Origin: Deltaproteobacteria bacterium
GTDB lineage: Bacteria > Desulfobacterota > GWC2-55-46
NCBI GenBank assembly: GCA_016218095.1
Contig: JACREV010000097.1
Span: 1 to 11,088 of the forward strand
DNA: 11,088 nt
Reading direction: 5' to 3'
The translations under genes were made by a program, and so were the position numbers. This document shows positions 1 through 6,334 of the stretch, in pieces. The notes below the pieces were generated by a model that made no database searches, was not told the DNA's origin, and saw only the letters and a program-made list of their open reading frames with translations. Positions within the stretch are counted from its first letter, which is position 1; the number at the start of each line of letters is the position of its first letter.

Positions 1-1144
1 GCAAAAGAAGCTTAGAGAGTTCCTGCCCAAGGCCGCGGCGGTTTTGAACCCCGTGGACATGATCGCCACCGCGCCGCCGGAGTCCTTCAAGAAGGCGCTC
101 TCCATCATGCTCCAGGACCCGGAGATAGATTCCATCATCGTCATCTACATCCCGCCGCTTGTCACAAAGCCGGAGGACGTCGCCGAGGCGGTCGGGGAGG
201 CGTTGTCGAGCTACATGGGGGATAAACCCGTCATCACATGCTTCATGATGTCTCAAACCACGCTCGCCGGGATAAGGAAGAGCGCGAAGTACCCGCTCAG
301 GCCCTTCATCTTCCCGGAGGACGCGGTCCAGGCACTGTCGCTCGCATACAACTACTCTCAGTACAAGGAGATGGAGGAGGGGACGGTCGTAAAGTTCCCG
401 GAGATAGACGCAGAGAAGATACGCTCGAAGGACTGGGTCGGCGCGATATTGAAAAGAAAGGGCTGGCTCATGCCGGAAGAGGCGATAGCGCTTCTCCGCG
501 AGTACGGGATACCGGCCGCGGATACGCTTGTGGCGAGGTCGGCGGACGAGGCGGCCATAGCGGCGGACAGGCTCGGCTACCCGGTCGTCATGAAGATACG
601 CTCTTCGCGCATAGTCCATAAGACGGACGTCGGAGGCATAGCCGTGAACCTCATGAGCGCCGACGACGTAAAGAGGGCGTTCTCGATGATGCTCTTAAAA
701 GTCGAGTCGGCCGGGTTCGCCGGCGAGACCGACGGCGTAATCATACAGAGCATGGCAAAGGGCGGGCAGGAGATGATAGTCGGCATGTCACAGGACGCGC
801 TATTCGGTCCGCTCATCATGCTCGGGCTCGGAGGCGTCTCGGTAGAGCTTTTAAAAGACGTCGCCTTCTCCATTCACCCGGTAAGGGACGCCGACACCGA
901 CAGGATGCTACGGGAGCTCAAGAGCCTCCCGCTCCTTCAGGGCTACCGTGGAAGGCCAATGGGGGACATAAAGGCATTGAAAGAAGCGCTCTTGAGGTTC
1001 TCGTCGCTCGTAGAAGACTTTCCGGAGATAGACCAGATAGAGATAAACCCGCTACTCGTGCTGGAAGAGGGCAGAGGCCTCGTCGCGCTCGATGTGAGGG
1101 TCTATATGAACCCTCCGGAGGGTTCGTCCGTGATAAAAAAATGA
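1..1144 (+). CDS. ADP-forming acetyl/acyl-CoA synthetase, fused alpha-beta type, C-terminal part (5' end outside window)
   Basis: This enzyme interconverts acyl-CoA + ADP + Pi and acid + ATP, making ATP from acyl-CoA or activating acids. The frame is open to the first base of the window (phase starts at base 2), so about 380 C-terminal residues are seen; the family is usually near 700. A TTG at 44 is only an internal codon: the preceding in-frame residues (LREFLP) continue the domain. Visible parts are the end of the CoA-ligase alpha region (LNPVDM motif, then a segment to about residue 110), then a beta/ATP-grasp_5 domain from about residue 155 to the end. Within it are the IVHKTDVGGI motif, the EMIVGMSQDALFGP and GLGGVSVELLKD motifs, and the terminal EIDQIEINPLL / ALDVR segment. 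The N-terminal CoA-binding domain and the active-site histidine region lie outside. No C-terminal GNAT domain follows, so a Pat-type lysine acetyltransferase fusion is unlikely. Substrate (acetate or another acid) cannot be told. Confidence 0.9.
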   Translation, partial: QKKLREFLPKAAAVLNPVDMIATAPPESFKKALSIMLQDPEIDSIIVIYIPPLVTKPEDVAEAVGEALSSYMGDKPVITCFMMSQTTLAGIRKSAKYPLRPFIFPEDAVQALSLAYNYSQYKEMEEGTVVKFPEIDAEKIRSKDWVGAILKRKGWLMPEEAIALLREYGIPAADTLVARSADEAAIAADRLGYPVVMKIRSSRIVHKTDVGGIAVNLMSADDVKRAFSMMLLKVESAGFAGETDGVIIQSMAKGGQEMIVGMSQDALFGPLIMLGLGGVSVELLKDVAFSIHPVRDADTDRMLRELKSLPLLQGYRGRPMGDIKALKEALLRFSSLVEDFPEIDQIEINPLLVLEEGRGLVALDVRVYMNPPEGSSVIKK

Positions 1145-1223
1145 CCCCGCAATGACTCCCCGGAGATCCGTTCAACTGTCCTTGCCGCATGGGGTCCTTC
1201 CACTCATAAACCGGTAAATCAAA
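1145..1223. other. short intergenic gap between CoA synthetase and gspN
   Basis: Seventy-nine bases on the shared plus strand. I see no T-run terminator, no convincing promoter boxes and no sigma54 GG-N10-GC pattern. Read-through from the synthetase gene into gspN is therefore possible. A 21-codon reading frame from an ATG at 1152 ends at 1217 and has no supporting signal. Confidence 0.5.
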
Positions 1224-2087
1224 ATGCTATTGCTCCGACGCGCGCTCATGGCAGGCATCGCGCTATGCCTCCTTCTCATAATAATCTCCCTCGTCGCCTT
1301 CCACCTCGTGCCCATCGAGATCCTCGAGGCGCGCCTTAAGGAGGAGGCCGAAAGCAGGGCCGGGCTGACGATTACGGAGCAGTCGTTGAGGAGGACACTG
1401 CCCGCCGGGATAGAGGCAAAAGGCGTCGATATAGCGCTCAAGGGGAAAGAGCCCTTCATCCATATCGACGACATCGCGGCATGGCCCGATTACGCCGCCC
1501 TTCTCTCAGGCAAGGTGCGGTTTTCGTACGCGGGAGCGATCGAAAAGGGGGTAGTGAAGGGGCACGCGGGGTTCGGGCTTCTTGGCGGGTCTCAAATACG
1601 CTTTGACGCAGGCGGGGTCCCTGTGAGCGCCGTACCCGCGCTCAACAGGTTCGTTACGGGCCTTAGCGGGTCTTTCGCCGGGAGAGCGGTGGTCTCTACG
1701 CACGGGGAGGGGAGTTGCCCTTCCGGTTTTGCCGAGTTCAGGGGCGACGGCCTTGAGGGCGGCAAGGTGAGTTTCAAGGGGATACCGCTTTCAGTCGGCT
1801 CGATAGGGGACGCGGGGCTTGACGCGAGGTTCTCGGAGTGCAGGGTCGATCTCAAGGGGCTCTGGCTGGACGGGAGCGACCTATCGGCGAGGATCGAAGG
1901 GAAGATAAAGATCGAGAGGCCGTTGAACAGGTCCTTGCTCGACCTTACGCTCGAGCTCGTACCCAAGAAGCCACTTTTTAAAGGTGATGGTGACGTGCTT
2001 GCTATTCTAAAACAGTTCCAGGGCTCGGCGAATTATTTCAAAGTGCCTGTCAGGGGCACGCTCGGGTCCCCGACCCTCGGCGGCTAA
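1224..2087 (+). CDS. gspN: GspN-like type II secretion/AsmA-related membrane protein
   Basis: A 287-residue protein with a basic N-terminus, one membrane segment at about residues 8-28, and a beta-rich remainder expected in the periplasm. The pattern of an early LPAGIEAKGVDI segment, repeated short beta motifs and a C-terminal VPVRGTLGSPTL segment matches the GspN family found in Deltaproteobacteria-like genomes, distantly like AsmA. GspN is an accessory, often dispensable, inner-membrane component of type II secretion. Here no other gsp gene is adjacent, so a role in secretion is inferred from family only. The start is set by an in-frame TAA at 1215-1217, just upstream. No clear Shine-Dalgarno precedes it; an ATG at 1248 is a possible alternative, also without one. 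It lies 79 bp after the CoA synthetase on the same strand, so co-transcription is possible. Its stop codon overlaps the end of the convergent lipoprotein gene by 4 bp. Family assignment is moderately sure. Confidence 0.7.
   Translation: MLLLRRALMAGIALCLLLIIISLVAFHLVPIEILEARLKEEAESRAGLTITEQSLRRTLPAGIEAKGVDIALKGKEPFIHIDDIAAWPDYAALLSGKVRFSYAGAIEKGVVKGHAGFGLLGGSQIRFDAGGVPVSAVPALNRFVTGLSGSFAGRAVVSTHGEGSCPSGFAEFRGDGLEGGKVSFKGIPLSVGSIGDAGLDARFSECRVDLKGLWLDGSDLSARIEGKIKIERPLNRSLLDLTLELVPKKPLFKGDGDVLAILKQFQGSANYFKVPVRGTLGSPTLGG
2043..2059 (-). terminator. weak candidate terminator hairpin downstream of the TPR lipoprotein gene
   Basis: On the minus strand, 25 bases past the stop of the lipoprotein gene, GTGCC pairs with GGCAC across a 7-base loop and is followed by only TTT. 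It lies inside the 3' end of gspN. A second hairpin, GGGTC/GACCC with a 3-base loop, sits at 2064-2076. The stems are short and the T-run is poor, so an intrinsic terminator is only a possibility; Rho-dependent ending is equally plausible. Confidence 0.2.
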
Positions 2088-4390
2088 TCATACCTGCCTT
2101 TCTCGATATCATCGAGGGCGGCCCGCGCGCCTTCCGCGCCGGGGAAATCCTTGTTCGACAAAGCGGCCCTAAGCTCTGTTTTCGCGCGCTTCAAATCGCC
2201 TTTCGCGAGATAGGCCATGCCGAGGTGATAACGGAAGACCGGGTTCCCCGGCTCCTGATCGACGCACTCCCTTAAAAGCGAGACCGCCTTTAGCATCGCC
2301 CCCTTCCTGTAATAGACCCAGCCGAGGGTGCCGGTTATGGTTGGGTCGTCCGGGAGCGACCCCTTGGCCATCTCGGCGAGCGGCAGGGCCTCGTCTATCT
2401 TCCTGTTAGTCTCCGCGTAGATGTACGCGAGGTTGTTCGCGGCAGGAGCGAAGGACGGGTCTTTGTCAAGCGCCTTCAGGTACACGGCCTCAGCCGACGG
2501 GAGGTCTCCCTTCGATTCATGGACGAGCCCTAATAGCATATAGGGCTGGAGGAAGCTGGGGTCCCTTGCGATAGCCTCCGTAAGCTTTTGAACGGAGGCG
2601 GAGAGGTCGCCTTTCCGCGCGTATACCGACCCGAGCTCCGCGTAGGCGGTCACGAGCGTCCCGTCGAGGTCTATCGCCCTGGCGAGCGACTCCTCCGCCT
2701 TTTCGAGGTCATTGACCCTGGAGTAGAGCCTCCCGAGCACCTCGTGCGCGCCGGCGTTCGATGGGTTGCGCTCGGTCTCGGTCTTGATGCGGGCTATGGC
2801 CTTTGTCCGACCCCCGGTCCGGAGGTGGATGTACGCGAGCTTCGAGAGGGGCCCCGGCATACCTGGACGTAACGAGAGCGCGCGCTCGAACTCTTCCATG
2901 GCAAGCGGTATCCTGCCGTCCTGCAGGAAGACCTCTCCGAGACCTTCGTAGCCCCTGGGGTCGCCGGGGGCGGACCTTGTCGCAACGAGGAAGTACCTCT
3001 CGGCGGCGCGCGCGTTTCGCTCCTTCAGGTAAACCCTCCCGGCTACGAGGTTTGCCGCGAGGTCGTCAGGCCTTCTCTTGATTATCTCGAGCGCCTCGTC
3101 GAGGGCGAATCTCAAGTCCCCCGAGTTGTAGTATATCTCGGAGAGCGCGACGCGCGCGGCGATAAACGACGGCTCGATCCGTAAAGCCTCGCCAAACTCG
3201 GACTTGGCCTGCTCCGTGTTACCTTCCTTCCTGAACAGCGTCCCGAGCGCGAAGTGCGCCGTTGGGAGACCCGGCTCCGTCCTTATCGACTCCTTCAGGT
3301 CCGCTATCGCCTCCGAGGTCCTCCCCCCGGCGGCCTTCAGCCTGCCACGGAGATAAAGCCCGAAGGCGTCCCCGGGCTCGGCCTTCAATATGTCGTAGAC
3401 GTAGGGCGCGGCCTCGGCCCCGCTATTGTGGTTCATGAGTATCTCGGCGGCCCGTTTCTTGAGTACGATCTGGTCGTCGGCCTTGCCGAAACCGGACCTG
3501 CAGGCGTCAAGCGCGTCCCCGTCGCGCCCGGTCGAGATAAAGAAATCGGAAAGGAGCATGTACCCGCCGGCCTTTCCTGGGTCGTCCGCCACAAGGTCCC
3601 TGTAAACCTGTTCCGCTTCCCTGTACCTCCGCGTCGATGAATACAGGCCTCCGAGCGCGGAGCGCGCCGCCTTCCTGTCCCTGATCTTCGATACGGAGCC
3701 CTTAAGGAGCGATTCCGCCTCTCCCAGCCTGCCTTCCTGGTAAAAGAGGCTTACGAGTGCGAGCCTCGGGGCTACGTCCGAGGGGTCGATCGACAAGGAT
3801 TTTCTGAGCATCGCTTCGGCCATCCGGCGCTCGCCGCTTGAGGCGTATACGCTTGCGCCCACAACGTACGGCTTGACCGAGCCGGGGTTAGTCTTCAGGA
3901 CCTCGTCTATCATCTCCATGGCCTTCTCGTACTCCTTACGGCCTGCGAGGGCGGAGGCGTATATCAGACGGGCTTCGGTGTTGTAGGGCTCGGCTTTGAG
4001 CGCCTCGGAGGCCATCTCCGCGGCCCTCGTGAACTCCTTTGAGGCAAGATAGAGCTCCCCGAGCCTGAGAAGGGCATCGGTGTAGCCGGGCTTCAATTCC
4101 ACCGCCCTTGAGAGCTCCTTGTAGGCCCTGACCGCGTTGGAAGCGTCTGCGCGTTTCATATAGGCGAGCGCGAGATGATAGAGCCCCTCGGGGCTGTTCG
4201 GGTTTATCTGGAGCGCGTTCTTGAACTCTATCTCGGCCTCAAGCGGCATCGCGTCCGAGAGGTACTTCCTGCCGCTCTCCATGTAGTTATCGAACTTCTC
4301 CTCCGGGCGGAGGCCGCATGAGTAGAGCATGGCGAGAAGAACGAGCGCCAGGGCTGTAACGGATGGCTTGAATCCGGGAGATACGCGCAT
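2084..4390 (-). CDS. prsT: TPR-repeat lipoprotein, PrsT-like (exosortase/PEP-CTERM associated)
   Basis: A 768-residue protein with a lipoprotein signal peptide: hydrophobic stretch at residues 11-24 and lipobox LYSC with the modified cysteine at 25. Gly follows the cysteine, so there is no inner-membrane retention aspartate and outer-membrane anchoring in the periplasm is likely. From about residue 33 to the end it is an almost unbroken array of about 21 tetratricopeptide units, most of 34 residues and ending in Pro, such as the AEIEFKNALQINP unit. Unit 2 is about four residues longer. Such arrays act as protein-binding scaffolds, for example in polysaccharide export. PrsT is the TPR lipoprotein that accompanies PrsK and PrsR in exosortase genomes. 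The call rests on the lipobox, the array and the PrsK/PrsR genes nearby; the protein is somewhat shorter than the roughly 900 residues I recall for PrsT, so a generic TPR lipoprotein remains possible. The ATG lies 6 bp after the upstream TPR gene, with a GGGG-type ribosome site inside that gene's end, suggesting coupled translation. Confidence 0.7.
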   Translation of the reverse strand: MRVSPGFKPSVTALALVLLAMLYSCGLRPEEKFDNYMESGRKYLSDAMPLEAEIEFKNALQINPNSPEGLYHLALAYMKRADASNAVRAYKELSRAVELKPGYTDALLRLGELYLASKEFTRAAEMASEALKAEPYNTEARLIYASALAGRKEYEKAMEMIDEVLKTNPGSVKPYVVGASVYASSGERRMAEAMLRKSLSIDPSDVAPRLALVSLFYQEGRLGEAESLLKGSVSKIRDRKAARSALGGLYSSTRRYREAEQVYRDLVADDPGKAGGYMLLSDFFISTGRDGDALDACRSGFGKADDQIVLKKRAAEILMNHNSGAEAAPYVYDILKAEPGDAFGLYLRGRLKAAGGRTSEAIADLKESIRTEPGLPTAHFALGTLFRKEGNTEQAKSEFGEALRIEPSFIAARVALSEIYYNSGDLRFALDEALEIIKRRPDDLAANLVAGRVYLKERNARAAERYFLVATRSAPGDPRGYEGLGEVFLQDGRIPLAMEEFERALSLRPGMPGPLSKLAYIHLRTGGRTKAIARIKTETERNPSNAGAHEVLGRLYSRVNDLEKAEESLARAIDLDGTLVTAYAELGSVYARKGDLSASVQKLTEAIARDPSFLQPYMLLGLVHESKGDLPSAEAVYLKALDKDPSFAPAANNLAYIYAETNRKIDEALPLAEMAKGSLPDDPTITGTLGWVYYRKGAMLKAVSLLRECVDQEPGNPVFRYHLGMAYLAKGDLKRAKTELRAALSNKDFPGAEGARAALDDIEKGRYD

Positions 4391-4396
4391 TTTTTG

Positions 4397-6229
4397 TTAC
4401 CCCAGACCGCTTAAGTCCCTGAGGACCGCCTTCGCGTCCTCGGCCTCGGCGAACCCGTCGCTTAAGTCCAGCGCCCTTTCGAGCGACTCCTTCGCCTCTT
4501 TCGCCTTGTCGAGTTTGCGTTGCACTAGCCCGAGCCTGTAGTAGACCGTCGGTTTCTCGGTCCCGGCCCTCACAAGCGCCGAATAGGCGGTGAGGGCGTC
4601 TTCGAACCTCCCGAGCTTGAAATACGCCCAGGCGAGCGCCTCTCTCGCCTCGGCGTCCTCGGGGTTCGCCTCGACCCCTTTAAGCGCGTACTTGAGGGCC
4701 TGCTCCATCTCGCCCTTTTTTATGAGCGCGCCGGAGAGCCTGGAGTACCCTGCGGCCATCTGGGGCGAGCTTGCCACGGCCTTCCTGTATTCGGAGACCG
4801 CATCGTCAAACCTCGAGGCCTTTTCATAGAGGTCGGCGAGTATCATCGCGAGCCTGTACGAGCCCGGCTCTATCTTTTGGGCCTTCCGGTAGTACAGGGC
4901 GGCCCTATCGTACTCGCCCTTCGATTCGAGCACCTCTCCAAGCTCGACATAATGCGTTATAAGCCCCGGATGCTTTTCTATCGCAGAAAGGTACGTCTCC
5001 TCGGCCTCGGCTATGTTGCCGAGCCGGGCCTCGGCCCTCGCCCTCGTGATAGTAAAGAACGGGGACTCCTCCTTATGGACGAGCAGCATCGAATCGACGG
5101 CCTCGATCGCCTGTATATGGAGCCCGGCCCTCATGAGCACGTAAGAGAGCGAGAGCCTTGCCGGAAGCTCCGCGGGAGCGGAGCGGACGTGCTCGGACAT
5201 CCTGAAGCCGGCCCTGCTCAAGTCCGGGAAGATATCTCCGGCCTTCAGGAACTCGATATCCGCTTCGCCTGGTTTGCCTTCGGAGAGGAGGACCGCCCCC
5301 AGGATGAGATGGCCCGCGTCGTCGAGCGGGTCGACCTCTATCGCCTTCGTTGCCGCTTCCTTCGCTCCCTTGTAGTCGCCGAGGAGGTGCATCGCGGCCG
5401 CGGCGTTAAGGTACGGCTCCTTGAGTTGAGGGGATCTGGCTATTATCTTCCTGAAGTTTTGGGCCGCGCCCTCGTAGTCCTTTCTTACGAGCCTCGTGAG
5501 GCCGATAAAGTAGGAGGTCATGTGAAACTCGGGGTTCAGCTCGCTCAAGGCCTCAAACTGTCTTTCCGCCTCCTCGGGCCTGTCGGTTAGGAGGTAGCAG
5601 GTGCCGAGGACGAGGTACGCCCCGGATGAGCGCGCGTCGTCCTCTATCGCCTTTTCCGCGTACTCGGCGGACTTCGCGTAATCGCCTTCGGCGAGGTGTA
5701 TCCTGCTCAAGTTAAGGTAGTCGGGGTTGGTCGCAAGGAGCTTTTCATAGTAGGCCCTCGCGTTCTTGAGCAACCCCTGCCCGAGATAGATGGAGGCGAC
5801 CTGGCGTATCACCGCCGGGTCTTCCTTTATCTTCAGGGATTCGAGGAAGTAGACGAGCGACTTGTGGTACCTCTTCCTCCCCGAGTAGTAGCGCCCCATG
5901 ACGCCGTAGATCTCGGAGGCGAAGAGCCCGTCGACCTTCATGGCGCGCTCGGCCTGCCTTAGAGCCATGCGTTCGTCGTCGAGGTTGAGGTAGGCCATTG
6001 TGAGGAGAAAATATGAGGTAAGGTCCCTGGGGTCCTCGATGGCTATCTTTTCCTCAAGCTCCACGACCTTCCTGAACTCGTTTTTCTTGAGGAGCTCGAT
6101 AGAGACGTCGTGTCTCGACTCAAGCCCGGGGGCGAGCGGTACCGCGTGCGACGGCGCATGGAAGACGAAGATTGCGACGACAACGGACAGGACCGCCGCG
6201 ACAGACCTCATCAAAGCGAGTTTTTTCAC
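4397..6229 (-). CDS. Secreted TPR-repeat protein of unknown partner
   Basis: A 610-residue protein made of a Sec signal peptide and about fifteen tetratricopeptide units. The signal has Lys2, Lys3 and Arg8, a hydrophobic core at residues 10-23, and a likely signal peptidase I cut after SHA at residue 29. It should be periplasmic and soluble, with no lipobox. I chose the GTG at 6229 because GGAGG stands 6 bases upstream (6236-6240) and the signal peptide then begins at residue 1. The longer open frame from a GTG at 6265 adds 12 residues with no ribosome site and spoils the signal. No enzyme motif is visible. Its position just before the TPR lipoprotein, with a 6-bp gap, suggests the two are made together and may form a periplasmic scaffold for polysaccharide or protein export. 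That function is inference. The middle part, about residues 340-360, is less regular and interrupts the repeat phase. Confidence 0.85.
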   Translation of the reverse strand: MKKLALMRSVAAVLSVVVAIFVFHAPSHAVPLAPGLESRHDVSIELLKKNEFRKVVELEEKIAIEDPRDLTSYFLLTMAYLNLDDERMALRQAERAMKVDGLFASEIYGVMGRYYSGRKRYHKSLVYFLESLKIKEDPAVIRQVASIYLGQGLLKNARAYYEKLLATNPDYLNLSRIHLAEGDYAKSAEYAEKAIEDDARSSGAYLVLGTCYLLTDRPEEAERQFEALSELNPEFHMTSYFIGLTRLVRKDYEGAAQNFRKIIARSPQLKEPYLNAAAAMHLLGDYKGAKEAATKAIEVDPLDDAGHLILGAVLLSEGKPGEADIEFLKAGDIFPDLSRAGFRMSEHVRSAPAELPARLSLSYVLMRAGLHIQAIEAVDSMLLVHKEESPFFTITRARAEARLGNIAEAEETYLSAIEKHPGLITHYVELGEVLESKGEYDRAALYYRKAQKIEPGSYRLAMILADLYEKASRFDDAVSEYRKAVASSPQMAAGYSRLSGALIKKGEMEQALKYALKGVEANPEDAEAREALAWAYFKLGRFEDALTAYSALVRAGTEKPTVYYRLGLVQRKLDKAKEAKESLERALDLSDGFAEAEDAKAVLRDLSGLG

Positions 6230-6235
6230 GCCGCG

Positions 6236-6240
6236 CCTCC
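6236..6240 (-). promoter_or_regulatory. ribosome binding site deciding the GTG start of the secreted TPR gene
   Basis: GGAGG on the minus strand, 6 bases before the GTG at 6229. It supports this start over the longer open frame that begins at 6265. Confidence 0.75.
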
Positions 6241-6256
6241 ATTTTGGATAAAGACA

Positions 6257-6262
6257 AGTATA
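6257..6262 (-). promoter_or_regulatory. candidate -10 element (TATACT) for the TPR gene pair
   Basis: TATACT on the minus strand lies 27 bases before the GTG start of the secreted TPR gene, in the only sizeable gap of the minus-strand cluster. No convincing -35 box stands 16-18 bases upstream (best match is about 3 of 6). I scanned the gap for the sigma54 GG-N10-GC pattern and found none. It is therefore a weak sigma70-type candidate only. Confidence 0.25.
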
Positions 6263-6275
6263 CACGGGAAAATAG

Positions 6276-6325
6276 AGTTTGCAGGCCTGTACTGACTTAT
6301 ACCAGCCGTCTTTACGGCAGTTTGC
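6276..6325 (-). repeat. short direct repeat GCAAACT (two copies, 43-bp period)
   Basis: GCAAACT occurs on the minus strand at 6319-6325 and again at 6276-6282, flanking the hairpin and the CAGGCCTG palindrome. A 43-bp period is close to four helical turns, so paired protein binding is conceivable. Seven bases is short enough for chance. Confidence 0.3.
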
Positions 6326-6334
6326 CGGACTCTC
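6283..6334 (-). promoter_or_regulatory. intergenic hairpin and palindrome block, possible structured RNA leader or operator
   Basis: On the minus strand, directly after the stop of the second activator, comes GGCAAAC, then a hairpin GCCGT-AAAG-ACGGC (6305-6318), then TGGTATAAGTCAG, then the 8-base perfect palindrome CAGGCCTG (6282-6289). The hairpin has no T-run, so it is not a standard terminator. The order GGCAAAC, stem with an AAAG loop, then GG and a later GGCCT loosely recalls the 5' half of the GEMM (cyclic di-GMP-I) riboswitch. However, the conserved GACGCAAAGCC segment and the second stem are not recognisable. A protein operator is as likely. The resemblance is from memory and is weak. 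Confidence 0.3.

Noticed and set aside
1152..1217. 21-codon open frame between the synthetase and gspN
   Set aside because: It has no ribosome site and no recognisable peptide; frames this short occur by chance.
3254..3640. 128-residue plus-strand open frame opposite the TPR lipoprotein gene
   Set aside because: It is a shadow of the TPR coding strand with no family match and no ribosome site that I can see.
4877..5590. 237-residue plus-strand open frame opposite the secreted TPR gene
   Set aside because: It is antisense to a well-supported repeat protein. GC-rich DNA gives long mirror frames, and its composition (Arg, Gly, Leu, Val) shows no recognisable domain.
6230..6265. Longer start (GTG at 6265) for the secreted TPR protein
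   Set aside because: It has no ribosome site and puts 12 residues before a clean signal peptide; the GTG at 6229 has GGAGG 6 bases upstream.
6305..6318. Hairpin after the second activator as an intrinsic terminator
   Set aside because: The stem is only 5 bp and is followed by TGGTATAAG, with no T-run on the minus strand. On the plus strand it is followed by AGTTTGCC, also no T-run.
6230..6334. Sigma54 promoter in the gap before the TPR pair
   Set aside because: Every GG dinucleotide upstream of the TATACT was checked for a GC twelve bases on, and none fits GG-N10-GC.
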